From NCBI GenBank assembly GCA_011389745.1, contig JAABTQ010000016.1:1-63189 (forward strand): a DNA stretch of 63,189 nucleotides, in the 5' to 3' direction. Positions 41,765 through 51,084 of the stretch are shown here, piece after piece (positions within the stretch are counted from its first letter, which is position 1; each line of letters starts with the position of its first letter). Under the pieces are notes generated by a model that saw nothing but the letters and a program-made list of their open reading frames with translations, was not told the origin of the DNA and made no database searches. The DNA comes from Desulfobacteraceae bacterium (GTDB lineage: Bacteria; Desulfobacterota; Desulfobacteria; Desulfobacterales; SKZT01). Both the position numbers and the translations under genes were made by a program.

Positions 41765-44700
41765 TTGCAACTGCTTTTTGATAAAATCAAACAACTTGAA
41801 ACACTCTTACCCCAAAGCCTTGGGTCCGCACAATTTCAAATCAGGAAAGAATTATACAGGATAAAGAGGCTGAGTCAGAACCCGGCACAAACCAACAGCC
41901 TGAAAAAAAAACTGGCCGGCGTTGAACGCAGACTATTTGCTTCTGTTGCCAAAAGGAGACAACGAAAGGAAAATATTCCCAATGTCTTCATCAACAAAGA
42001 CCTTCCCATTGCCGCAAAACAAAACGAAATCATTGAAAGCATAAGGCATCATCAGATATTGATTATTTCCGGTGATACGGGTTCCGGAAAGACCACGCAA
42101 ATCCCAAAACTTTGCCTTGAAGCCGGAAGAGGCATCGACGGAAAAATCGGCCTCACACAACCCCGCCGTATCGCGGCCACAACTGTAGCCCGAAGAATCG
42201 CCGAGGAGCTCAATGAGGATTTAGGACAGTCAGTTGGGTATAAAATCAGGTTTGATGAAAAAATCAGCGATAACAGTTTCATCAAAATCATGACCGATGG
42301 AATTCTTCTGGCTGAAACTCAAACAGACCCCTTTTTGAACGAATATGACACCATAATTATAGATGAGGCTCATGAGAGAAGTTTGAACATCGACTTTGTT
42401 CTCGGCCTGCTCAAAACACTCATCGCAAAAAGAAACGACCTGAAGCTGATTATCACTTCCGCAACTATCGACACGGATAAATTTTCCAAAGCTTTTGATA
42501 ATGCTCCAATCATCGAAGTTTCCGGTCGTATGTATCCGATGGAGGTCAAATATTGGCCACCGGAAAAGTTTTCCGATGATGAAGATATTACTCATGTGGA
42601 AATGGCTGTTGCCGCATTGGATCGTCTGCAACAACTCGGTCCGTTCGGCGATATTCTGGTGTTCATGCCGACCGAACAGGATATCCGGGAGACGTGCGAT
42701 CTGATAGAAGGCCGAAAATATAAAGGTGTATCGGTATTTCCTCTTTTTGCCAGACTTTCTTCAGATGAACAAAAACGTGTTTTTTCTCCTGGTTTCGGCC
42801 GTAAAATTATTGTCGCCACCAATGTTGCGGAAACCTCGATCACCATACCAGGCATAAAATATGTCGTGGATACGGGCCTTGCACGCATGCTGAGGTATCT
42901 TCCAAGAACACGCACTACGGCACTTCCCATAGAATCAATATCCCGAAGCAGCGCAGACCAGAGAATGGGGCGCTGCGGGCGTATGGAAAACGGTATCTGT
43001 ATTCGCCTTTATTCCGAAGACAACTATCAGGCTCGCCCACTGTATACAACGCCGGAGATTCTCAGGTCCAACCTTGCGGAGGTTATCCTGAGAATGATCG
43101 CCCTGAATCTCGGAGATATCGCAGCCTTTCCATTTATTGACCAACCGGCTTCAAAAAGCATTGCAGACGGGTTCGAGGTTTTAAAAGAACTTGGTGCTAT
43201 TCGTGAAGTAAAAAAAAGAAAAAAAAATATACGATCCAACCACGGATTGACCCCATTGGGACGCTTTATGGCTAAAATTCCTTTAGATCCCCGAATTTCA
43301 AGGATGCTTATCGAGGCACAAAAAGAGCGATGTATTTCAGATATTCTGGTGATCGCGTCAGCGTTAAGCATTCAGGATCCAAGGGAACGCCCATTGGAGA
43401 AAGCCAAGGAAGCTGATCAAATGCAAGCACGATTTGTTAATCCTGTCTCCGATTTTGTGACACTTCTGACCATCTGGAACTGTTACCGGCAAGAATGGCA
43501 AAATCATAAAAGTGCCGGAAAATTGAAACGTTTTTGCAAGGACCATTTTTTGTCTTTCAAACGAATTAGGGAATGGCGGGATATCCATGAACAACTCAGC
43601 TCGATTCTTGAAGAATCCGGAATCGATATGGGTTCAGATATCAAAAGAACTGAAAACGATTTGGGAGAAAACGCATTCGGCCCTGTATATGAAGCGATAC
43701 ACCGATGTATTCTTTCAGGATTTCTCTCCAATATCGCTCAACAAAAAGAAAAAAATATTTACAAGGCAGCCAAGGACCGGGAAGTGATGATTTTTCCCGG
43801 CTCCGGCCTTTTCAACCATGGAAATAAGTGGATTGTAGCTGCTGAAATGATAGAAACTTCGAGACTTTTTGCCCGCACCTGTGCCGGTATCAGCAGCCAA
43901 TGGCTCGAAAGTCTTGGAAAAGAACTTTGCCGCTATACCTATCTGGCGCCCCACTGGGACAAAAAACGCGGAGAAGTTATTGCTTCAGAGCAAGTTTCTC
44001 TTTTTGGGATGATCATTGTGGAAAACAGAACGGTTTCTTTTGGAAAAATAAAGCCGGCGGAAGCCACTGAAATTTTTATACGCAATGCTCTGGTTGAGGA
44101 TGAAATCCGGGATAATTTCGCCTTTATGGAATATAATCGAAACCTGAGCAAAAGGGTAATCGATCTGGAAAATCGTTTAAGGCGAAGAGACCTTCTGGTC
44201 AGCCAAGAAGAAATGTTCAGATTCTACAGCCTCCGTCTGGGTAGTTCTCATGTTTACAGTATTTCCACTTTAAAAAAGGCCCTAAATGAATCAGGCGGTG
44301 ATGATTTTTTAAAAATGACCCTCCAGGATTTGACCAATTATTTGCCTGATTCTGGATTGGTAGAACTCTTTCCCGACCAGATCCGGTTGGGAAAAAACAA
44401 GTTTCTTTGTCAGTATGATTTCGCCCCCGGCAACAAACAGGATGGGCTGACAATCAACATACCGGCTTCCCTGGTATCATCGGTTGACACAGCATCCATG
44501 GACTGGCACGCACCCGGTTTTATGGAAGAAAAAATCTTCCACCTGATAAAAGGGCTTCCCAAAAAGTACCGAAAAAAGTTGGTTCCGGTGGCAGATACGG
44601 TAAAAGTGATCATTGAAGAAATGCCTAAAGCGGACATATCCTTGCTGAGCGCCCTGAGTCGTTTTATTTTCAGACGTTTCGGTGTGGATATTCCCGCCTC

Positions 44701-45754
44701 CCAGTGGTCTTATACTAATCTTCCGGACTACCTGAAAATGAGATTTTCAATAAAGGATGAAAAGGGAAAGTCCATACTATCAGGAAGGGACAGGGAGATA
44801 CTGACCGGAAATTTTTCAGGACAAATAGATTCCGAAGAAATTATGGAAGCAAGAAAAGCATGGGAGCGAAACGGTATTTGTAAGTGGGACTTTGACGATA
44901 TCCCAGAAAACATCACGGTTAAAGGTAAAGCCGGAGGATCATGGATTTTGTATCCAGGGCTTAAATCCAATGAAACCGATACGGTAAGCCTTCGACTTTT
45001 CAGCAACCGTGATATGGCTGTTAATTGCCACAAGGAAGGAATCCTGACCCTTTTTAAGCTTCATCTTTCCAATGAACTGAAATTCTTAAAAAAAAATTTG
45101 ACGTTGGTGCATATCAACCCTGAATACACTGCTTTAACAGGTGGTCGCAAACCTTTTGAAAAGAAACTGTTTTATAGCGTACTAAAAGATTTGTTTTTTA
45201 CAAACATTCGGAGCCGGGAAGCTTTTTACAAATATGCAGAGGCTGTTAAGGGAAAAATACTAAAGGCGGGTGTGGATAAAACAACTCTTGCTTCAGAAAT
45301 ACTTAAAGCTGTTTCTGAGACAAGGCAGGTCATTTTCAGTCTTGAATGTTCCAACCAGCAGAATCAGCGCTTCATGGATTTTTGCGGTCTAATGCGAATT
45401 TCTCTGGAAAATCTTGTTCCTGAAAATTTTTTGGAATTATATGCCAATGAACAGCTGGTGCATATGGTTCGTTATATCCGGGCCGTCGGTATACGAACAC
45501 AAAAATGGCTGATCAATCCGGAAAAGGATCTGACGAAGGAAAAAATTATTAAACACTTTACCGATATGTTGGAAAAAATGCTTGAGGGGCTGACACCGGA
45601 GGCGTCCAGTGAAAAAAAATCAGCCATTGAAGAATTTTTCTGGCTTGTCGAGGAGTTTAAAGTATCCTTGTTTGCACAGGAATTAAAAACAGTCATCCCG
45701 GTATCAGAAAAACGGCTTTCCCACAAAATTTTAGAAATAGAAAGACTGGTCTGA
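41765..45754 (+). CDS. hrpA: ATP-dependent RNA helicase HrpA (DEAH box)
   Basis: 1329 aa, the usual HrpA length (~1300). Motifs: GDTGSGKTT (103-111), 'TQPRRIAATTVARRIAEEL', DEAH (200-203), 'SATI', 'ATNVAETSITI', 'QRMGRCGR'. HA2 and OB-fold regions follow, then the long HrpA-specific C-terminal domain (DUF3418) with 'NEQLVHMVRYIRAVGIRTQKWLINPEKDL'. In E. coli HrpA resolves stalled, collided ribosomes and processes mRNA. The TTG at 41765 is the first possible start after an in-frame TAA, with no strong RBS; a start at a nearby codon is possible. Confidence 0.93.
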   Translation: MQLLFDKIKQLETLLPQSLGSAQFQIRKELYRIKRLSQNPAQTNSLKKKLAGVERRLFASVAKRRQRKENIPNVFINKDLPIAAKQNEIIESIRHHQILIISGDTGSGKTTQIPKLCLEAGRGIDGKIGLTQPRRIAATTVARRIAEELNEDLGQSVGYKIRFDEKISDNSFIKIMTDGILLAETQTDPFLNEYDTIIIDEAHERSLNIDFVLGLLKTLIAKRNDLKLIITSATIDTDKFSKAFDNAPIIEVSGRMYPMEVKYWPPEKFSDDEDITHVEMAVAALDRLQQLGPFGDILVFMPTEQDIRETCDLIEGRKYKGVSVFPLFARLSSDEQKRVFSPGFGRKIIVATNVAETSITIPGIKYVVDTGLARMLRYLPRTRTTALPIESISRSSADQRMGRCGRMENGICIRLYSEDNYQARPLYTTPEILRSNLAEVILRMIALNLGDIAAFPFIDQPASKSIADGFEVLKELGAIREVKKRKKNIRSNHGLTPLGRFMAKIPLDPRISRMLIEAQKERCISDILVIASALSIQDPRERPLEKAKEADQMQARFVNPVSDFVTLLTIWNCYRQEWQNHKSAGKLKRFCKDHFLSFKRIREWRDIHEQLSSILEESGIDMGSDIKRTENDLGENAFGPVYEAIHRCILSGFLSNIAQQKEKNIYKAAKDREVMIFPGSGLFNHGNKWIVAAEMIETSRLFARTCAGISSQWLESLGKELCRYTYLAPHWDKKRGEVIASEQVSLFGMIIVENRTVSFGKIKPAEATEIFIRNALVEDEIRDNFAFMEYNRNLSKRVIDLENRLRRRDLLVSQEEMFRFYSLRLGSSHVYSISTLKKALNESGGDDFLKMTLQDLTNYLPDSGLVELFPDQIRLGKNKFLCQYDFAPGNKQDGLTINIPASLVSSVDTASMDWHAPGFMEEKIFHLIKGLPKKYRKKLVPVADTVKVIIEEMPKADISLLSALSRFIFRRFGVDIPASQWSYTNLPDYLKMRFSIKDEKGKSILSGRDREILTGNFSGQIDSEEIMEARKAWERNGICKWDFDDIPENITVKGKAGGSWILYPGLKSNETDTVSLRLFSNRDMAVNCHKEGILTLFKLHLSNELKFLKKNLTLVHINPEYTALTGGRKPFEKKLFYSVLKDLFFTNIRSREAFYKYAEAVKGKILKAGVDKTTLASEILKAVSETRQVIFSLECSNQQNQRFMDFCGLMRISLENLVPENFLELYANEQLVHMVRYIRAVGIRTQKWLINPEKDLTKEKIIKHFTDMLEKMLEGLTPEASSEKKSAIEEFFWLVEEFKVSLFAQELKTVIPVSEKRLSHKILEIERLV

Positions 45755-45786
45755 AGCATTCTCCAAAACCTGGTTTCTCTTTTTTC

Positions 45787-45815
45787 TTGACCTTTAACAT
45801 CCTATATCCTATGAA
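45787..45815 (+). promoter_or_regulatory. Promoter of the cold-shock gene
   Basis: TTGACC (45787-45792), 17-bp spacer, TATGAA (45810-45815). It would produce a leader of about 110 nt before the TTG at 45935. Confidence 0.5.
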
Positions 45816-45870
45816 AATTCTTCCGGGTATTGCAGATTTATATCATTTGCCGGAAACCTTTCCATTATAG

Positions 45871-45908
45871 AGTTGTCGACATGACAGCGCTAAGGGTCGG
45901 CAACTTTT
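45871..45908 (+). promoter_or_regulatory. Terminator-like hairpin in the cold-shock gene leader
   Basis: AGTTGTCGAC (45871-45880) pairs with GTCGGCAACT (45896-45905) with one G.T pair, followed by TTT. It lies between the promoter and the RBS (AGGAGG at 45921), so it is either an attenuator or a cold-responsive leader structure. Confidence 0.5.
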
Positions 45909-45934
45909 GGTTCGTTTGAAAGGAGGAAAACGCT

Positions 45935-46131
45935 TTGGCTGAAGGTATTGTTAAATGGTTCAGTGATAAAAAAAAGTACGGATTTATTGAAAGGGAAAGT
46001 GGAAAAGACCCGTTTGTACATTCACAGCCGTTACCATGCAAGGATTTAAAACGCTTGCTCAGAGACATCGTGTGAGTTTTGATATTGAGGAAAGTGACCG
46101 AGGTCCTGAGGCAAAAATGTTATTAAATTGA
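45935..46131 (+). pseudogene. Cold-shock protein (CspA family) gene with a single-base frameshift
   Basis: From TTG 45935 (AGGAGG 8 nt upstream) the frame reads M-A-E-G-I-V-K-W-F then 'KKKYGFIERESGKDPFVH', a clear cold-shock domain with RNP1 (YGFI) and RNP2 (FVH). Immediately after FVH (46021) one base appears to be missing. Shifting by one frame gives 'FTAVTMQGFKTLAQRHRVSF', then 'DIEESDRGPEAKM' and a stop at 46129-46131, exactly the expected rest of a ~66-aa Csp. As written, translation stops at about 46073. Either a real inactivating indel or a sequencing error. Confidence 0.85.
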
Positions 46132-46262
46132 CATGATTGTCGAATATAACTTATATTTAATGTAAGTTTTTAGCCATGTTGACCAATAGCAATTTCATCA
46201 AAATTCATTTTTCAATTGGGCAGTCAAAATATTCAGGATAGAATGCGAAAATAAAAGGAGTT

Positions 46263-46988
46263 ATGGGGCTGATGAATGATACCAGGGTAGAAGAATTCAA
46301 CATGGATATTTCTGCAGAAAAGGAAACAGAATCCCCGGAACTCCATGATAATTTTGTCGAAGATCAAAAAAGCACGGAACCGTCACAGGATATATCCACA
46401 GAAAATGATACCGATGATTCTAATAATTCATCAAGATTTAAGGATGATCATGAAGTCTCAACAAAACTTGACAGTATATCCTCTCAAATAGATGGGCTAC
46501 AAAACGAGTTTTTAAGTAAACTCAAAAATGATGCGTTTAAAGATAAGCTAATCGATTCACTTCACCAGGAGCTTCAATCTTATAAAACCGACCTGATCAA
46601 AAAGCATGTTCAATCCATGGTCGTTGATGTGATCAAAATCATCGATGATATTCGCAAACTTTCAGAGCACTATCAGTCAATAAAACCAGAGGATTTGGAA
46701 CCTGCTAAACTGCTTCAAATTCTCGAACGAATACCTGGTGATTTGGAAGATATTTTCTTCTACCAGGGAGTCAAACCGTTTACTTGCAGCGGGAATGATT
46801 TTGATGCCACTCGCCAGAGGGTTCTGAAGCGTGTTATAACCTCTGATGCTTCTTTGGAAAATAAAGTCGCAGAAAGTTTGAAACCTGGTTATGAATGGGG
46901 CGATAAAGTGATTCGGCCTGAAATTGTAGCTGTCTACCTTTATCAGAAACTATCTGAAGAGCATGAAACGGGGATTTATAATGAATGA
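46263..46988 (+). CDS. GrpE-like nucleotide exchange factor of a dedicated Hsp70
   Basis: 241 aa. Acidic disordered N-terminus (1-70), a long coiled coil ('LDSISSQIDGLQNEFLSKLKNDAFKDKLIDSLHQELQSYKTDLIKKHVQSMVVDVIKIIDDIRKL', about 75-145) and a C-terminal beta-wing region ('RQRVLKRVITSDASLENKVAESLKPGYEWGDKVIRPEIVAVYLYQ') matching the end of GrpE ('V..V..GY......RPA.V.V'). It is divergent and longer than ordinary GrpE, implying specialisation. Its stop overlaps the start of the adjacent Hsp70 gene by 8 bp. AAAAGGAG RBS. Confidence 0.85.
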   Translation: MGLMNDTRVEEFNMDISAEKETESPELHDNFVEDQKSTEPSQDISTENDTDDSNNSSRFKDDHEVSTKLDSISSQIDGLQNEFLSKLKNDAFKDKLIDSLHQELQSYKTDLIKKHVQSMVVDVIKIIDDIRKLSEHYQSIKPEDLEPAKLLQILERIPGDLEDIFFYQGVKPFTCSGNDFDATRQRVLKRVITSDASLENKVAESLKPGYEWGDKVIRPEIVAVYLYQKLSEEHETGIYNE

Positions 46989-48642
46989 TCAGTTAAAAAG
47001 GATTTTCGGCATTGATTTGGGCACGACTTATTCATCCATAGCGTATGTGGATGAATATGGGAAGGCTGTGGTTTTGCCAAATGCGGAAAACCAGCGCGTA
47101 ACACCTTCGGTGGTTTTTTTTGATGGTGATAGCATTGTGGTCGGCGAAATCGCAAAAGAATGTTCCAAACTTTACCCCAATGAAGTGGTAAGTTTTATTA
47201 AAAGAAGCATGGGAGAATCTGACTTTATTTATGAATACAAAAAAAGAGCTTACCGGCCCGAGGAGTTATCGAGCTATGTTCTAAGAAAATTAGCTCAGGA
47301 TGCGGAAACATCTCTTGGTGAAAAAGTCACTGACGTGGTGATTACCTGCCCGGCATACTTTGGCATAAATGAAAGGGAAGCCACCCGGGTGGCGGGAGAA
47401 ATTGCAGGTTTTAATGTTCGCCAGATTATCAATGAACCTACGGCTGCAGCCATCGCCTACGGTGCTGCCGAACCTTCCGAGAAAAAGGTGGTTTTGGTTT
47501 ATGACCTGGGGGGGGGAACCTTTGATATTACCATGATTGAAATTCGTATTGATTCAATCGAAGTAATTTGCACGGGAGGTGATCACAATTTGGGAGGTAA
47601 AGATTGGGACGACCGGATTGTCGCTTACCTGGTTCAGGAATTTCAGAAAACATTGGACACTGATGAAGATATTCTGGAAGACCCTGACACGTGGCAAGAT
47701 TTGCAGCTCTCGGCTGAAAGATCAAAAAAAATTCTTTCCCAAAGGGATATAACCCCCATATCGATTACCCACGGCGGTGAAAGAATCAAGGTTGTATTAG
47801 AACGTAAAAAGTTTGAAGAAATTACTCAGGATTTATTGGAACGTACGGTTGTTTTTACTCAGGAGATGCTCCAAGAGGCCAAAGCAAAAGGCTACAGCGA
47901 TTTTGATGAAATTATTCTGGTGGGAGGGGCTACAAGAATGCCGCAGATTCCTCACCGCCTCAAAGAAGAGTTCGGCTCGGAACCAAAGATGTTTGACCCG
48001 GATGAAGCCGTGGCTAAAGGTGCTGCTATTTACGGATGGAAATTGTCTTTAAATGACGGACTGGCCATAAGAATTGCAGACAAAAGCATCAAAGGAATGG
48101 ATCATGATAGTATCATCGACCTGACACCGGACCTTATTGTTAAGCAAATGCCTCAGGAAGTCGCCGATGCTGTTGGATACACCATAGGAGCTATAAAAAA
48201 ATCACGGGTCAGTATCAAAGATGTGACCAGTAAAAGCTTCGGTGTTGTGGTTAGAAACCCTGAAGACAGAGAGCTGGTTTACAATCTGATTGTGAAAAAC
48301 ACCCCCGTACCGGTAGATGTAACCAAAGCTTTCTTTACAGCAGTGGTAAATCAGGAAACCGTTTTTATAAGAATTATGGAAAATGAATCAAAAGAAGAAA
48401 CCGTCTTCCTGAGCGAATCTATGGAAATCGGTACTGCGATTCTTAAACTTCCTAATGGGCTTCCTGCTGAACAACCGATTGAAATTTCCTTTAAACTAAA
48501 TGAGGAGGGACGACTTCAAATCGCTGCAGTGGAGACCAAAGAATCCAGCTCCGTCAATGTTGCCGTTGAAACCAAGTCGGTTATTCATGGAAAAGAACTT
48601 GATGAAGCTATATCTCGTAACCAAAGTATCATTATATATTAA
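46981..48642 (+). CDS. Truncated Hsp70 (DnaK-like) lacking the helical lid
   Basis: 553 aa from ATG 46981 (GGGGAT upstream); an ATG at 46963 is also in frame. The ATPase domain is complete: 'FGIDLGTTYSSIAYVDEYGKAVVLPNAENQRVTPSVV', 'VVITCPAYFGINEREATRVAGEIAGFNVRQIINEPTAAAIAYG', 'VYDLGGGTFDITM', 'ILVGGATRMPQIPHRLKEEFG'. The beta-sandwich substrate domain is present but starts late, after an ~80-residue insert ('IIDLTPDLIVKQMPQEVADAVGYTIG'). The protein ends right after it, without the alpha-helical lid of DnaK (~640 aa). It may bind folded or specific clients. Middle gene of the GrpE-Hsp70-J-like operon. Confidence 0.9.
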   Translation: MNDQLKRIFGIDLGTTYSSIAYVDEYGKAVVLPNAENQRVTPSVVFFDGDSIVVGEIAKECSKLYPNEVVSFIKRSMGESDFIYEYKKRAYRPEELSSYVLRKLAQDAETSLGEKVTDVVITCPAYFGINEREATRVAGEIAGFNVRQIINEPTAAAIAYGAAEPSEKKVVLVYDLGGGTFDITMIEIRIDSIEVICTGGDHNLGGKDWDDRIVAYLVQEFQKTLDTDEDILEDPDTWQDLQLSAERSKKILSQRDITPISITHGGERIKVVLERKKFEEITQDLLERTVVFTQEMLQEAKAKGYSDFDEIILVGGATRMPQIPHRLKEEFGSEPKMFDPDEAVAKGAAIYGWKLSLNDGLAIRIADKSIKGMDHDSIIDLTPDLIVKQMPQEVADAVGYTIGAIKKSRVSIKDVTSKSFGVVVRNPEDRELVYNLIVKNTPVPVDVTKAFFTAVVNQETVFIRIMENESKEETVFLSESMEIGTAILKLPNGLPAEQPIEISFKLNEEGRLQIAAVETKESSSVNVAVETKSVIHGKELDEAISRNQSIIIY

Positions 48643-48716
48643 ACACTTCGATAATCGGCACAGTAACCAATTCCTTAAACCGAAACATCCATTTATGGTT
48701 CTGATAAAAAGGTAAT

Positions 48717-51053
48717 ATGGAAAGGGATAATTTTTATATAATTTTGGACCTTTCCGTCGATCCCCCCCAAACGGATTTCACAAAGATCGAAGAGGCTATC
48801 AAAAAAAAGCAGACCGAATGGAGCAGGCTGAGGAACCATCCGATCAAGGGTATTAAAGCCCAACAATATATCGGGATGATTCCTGAAATCCGCAATGTCA
48901 TGATGAACCCAAAGCTTCGGGAAATAGAGGCCAGGGCTGCTTTGGAAATTATCAGGAAAAATGAGGAGTCAAGATTTTCAAACATTGATCGTCATTTAGA
49001 ATTACTGATGAGCAAAGGGTTCATCAAGGAAGAAGAAATATTCAAACTTGCAAAGCACCATAAAGTCAATGTTATCGAGATCCGTAATCGTATAAAACTG
49101 AAGGAGCAGAAAAAGTTTTCAGGATTAGACAAACAAATTTTAAACCGCATGAAGAAGGGCTATATTACTGAAGCGGAAATCACAATCCTCTCCAGAATCC
49201 ACGATATGGATGAAAAGATAATCCGCAAAAGAATTACCTGCCCCATCAAAAATGAAAAAACACCCCTGTTAAAAAAAGCAAAACCGCTGGATCCTTCTAT
49301 TTATAGCGTTATTGAAGATAACCTTAAAATTATCGGCCAATCATCTTTGTATGATTTTCTCGAAATTTCACCGGACTCTGAGCTTGAAGATCTACTAAAA
49401 AGGGCTAAGGATAAAGAAATCGAAGTACTCAAAATCCGTAAAAAGGATGCAATTGCTACAGCCAGCGGCGTTCTGGTGGGGCATTGCGTTTCTCTTTTTA
49501 AAAATGAGAAAAACAAAGCGTCATATGATGCAACCAGAGCTCAGGCACATCTTTCCGAACTCAATGCGGATATCAGCATAGCCGCCATTGAAGGCATTGT
49601 CCGTGCCGATAATTACGAATTTCTCGTAGACCGGGCCGTAGAATTCGGCATGAACCCTGAAGAAGCATCTGATTATATAAAAAAGTACTGCAAAAATAGA
49701 AATTGGAAAATCGAAACTGTCACAAAAAACCATAAAAATACCAGACGTTTTTTTGTGTTGGTTACTGCAATACTTATTTTTCTGTCCGCAGGAGCATATT
49801 ATGGCTTTTACTCTTATAAAAACTATAAATATAAAAATGAATACAATAATATTATCGCTGACGCTGAAAGTCAGGAAAAATTAGAAGATAAAATTGACAT
49901 TTTGAGAAATTATCTGTCCTCCCATACAAAAAATCCATTTACTCAACAGATTCAGGACAGGTATGAAGAATATGAAAAGCAAAAATTGCTAAGTGAATAC
50001 GATGAAATACTTAAAGTCGCCGATAACTTGATCCACCAGAATAATTTAGATAAAGCACTGGATGTTTACCGGCAATATCATTACAAAATTCCCAATAGTC
50101 CGCAAAAGACTGAATTAACTAGTAAAATATCCCGGCTTAACGAGATTATCGAAGATAGAGACTTTAAAGCATTAGAAACAAATATGAACCTTGAAACCAT
50201 TGAGAGAATCGCCGCATACCGTAAATACCTTGAAAAGTATCCTGAAGGAAAGCAATATCAAAATGTATTGATGCTCCTTTCAGAGCTTGGTGATGCATAC
50301 TACATAACCTTGAAGGATGAATTAGCCCAGTGTGAAAAGGAAAAAGCTTTCGAAAAATGTATCCGGCTGGCTGGCACATTCATAACATTCTACCCCGAGG
50401 ATAACAGATCCGATGAGTTAAAGAAACTTCAGAAACAGTATCGGCAAAGACTCCGGGAAGAAATGGTTCTTGCGGAACTTCGAAAAAAATCTCAGGAAAA
50501 AGGTTCTGATTATGAAGCAGCAAAACAGATTTTTATCAATTACCTGAATCTTAACCCTAACTCTCCACTTAAAAGCAGGATCCAGGATGAACTAAGACAA
50601 TTGGAAAAAAAGTTTCAAAATGCCAAAATGAGTGCTCTTCTTGAACGAAACATTGGATTGCTCAAAGCAACAGGAGGACGATTTGTAGTCAGAAAGGAAA
50701 ATATCGTTACCGACACTCACACAAATCTGATGTGGACTTTGTGGGATTCTACTTATTCCGACACCAGTTGCATGGATTATGAAACAGCTCATCAATATGT
50801 ATCCGGATTACGAACAGGCGGATACAGCGACTGGCGAATACCCGCCCCTAAAGAACTTGTCAGGCTTTATAAAACCGAACCTTTCTTTCCATTAACTGAT
50901 GCCGAGTGGTATTGGACTTCGTTAAACTTTAAAAGCTACCGGGATGGCTGGATTCAAATGGTGGATGTCATATTTTCCGATAAAAATAAGGACTATCAGA
51001 GAAAACAAATTGATTCCAGACGTTGTGGCGCCGTTCGTGCTGTAAGACCCTGA
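48717..51053 (+). CDS. Membrane protein with degenerate J-like regions and C-terminal DUF1566 domain
   Basis: 778 aa. Residues 1-75 resemble a J domain fold ('NFYIILDLSVDPPQTDFTKIEEAIKKKQTEWSRLRNHP...IPEIRNVMMNPKLREIEA'), but the HPD motif is H-P-I. Residues ~205-270 look like a second J-like unit ('SLYDFLEISPDSELEDLLKRAKDKE...SLFKNEKNKASYD') with no HPD. A membrane helix is at about 344-365. A long TPR-like helical region follows (370-640), then a DUF1566/Lcl domain (about 657-778, 'NLMWTLWDS....YETAHQYVSGLRTGGYSDWRIPAPKELVRLY...SRRCGAVRAVRP'). As the third gene of the chaperone operon it is a candidate membrane co-chaperone exposing DUF1566 outside the cytoplasm. Confidence 0.82.
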   Translation: MERDNFYIILDLSVDPPQTDFTKIEEAIKKKQTEWSRLRNHPIKGIKAQQYIGMIPEIRNVMMNPKLREIEARAALEIIRKNEESRFSNIDRHLELLMSKGFIKEEEIFKLAKHHKVNVIEIRNRIKLKEQKKFSGLDKQILNRMKKGYITEAEITILSRIHDMDEKIIRKRITCPIKNEKTPLLKKAKPLDPSIYSVIEDNLKIIGQSSLYDFLEISPDSELEDLLKRAKDKEIEVLKIRKKDAIATASGVLVGHCVSLFKNEKNKASYDATRAQAHLSELNADISIAAIEGIVRADNYEFLVDRAVEFGMNPEEASDYIKKYCKNRNWKIETVTKNHKNTRRFFVLVTAILIFLSAGAYYGFYSYKNYKYKNEYNNIIADAESQEKLEDKIDILRNYLSSHTKNPFTQQIQDRYEEYEKQKLLSEYDEILKVADNLIHQNNLDKALDVYRQYHYKIPNSPQKTELTSKISRLNEIIEDRDFKALETNMNLETIERIAAYRKYLEKYPEGKQYQNVLMLLSELGDAYYITLKDELAQCEKEKAFEKCIRLAGTFITFYPEDNRSDELKKLQKQYRQRLREEMVLAELRKKSQEKGSDYEAAKQIFINYLNLNPNSPLKSRIQDELRQLEKKFQNAKMSALLERNIGLLKATGGRFVVRKENIVTDTHTNLMWTLWDSTYSDTSCMDYETAHQYVSGLRTGGYSDWRIPAPKELVRLYKTEPFFPLTDAEWYWTSLNFKSYRDGWIQMVDVIFSDKNKDYQRKQIDSRRCGAVRAVRP

Positions 51054-51084
51054 ATTAGCAATACATGATAACAAGGGAAAATTA

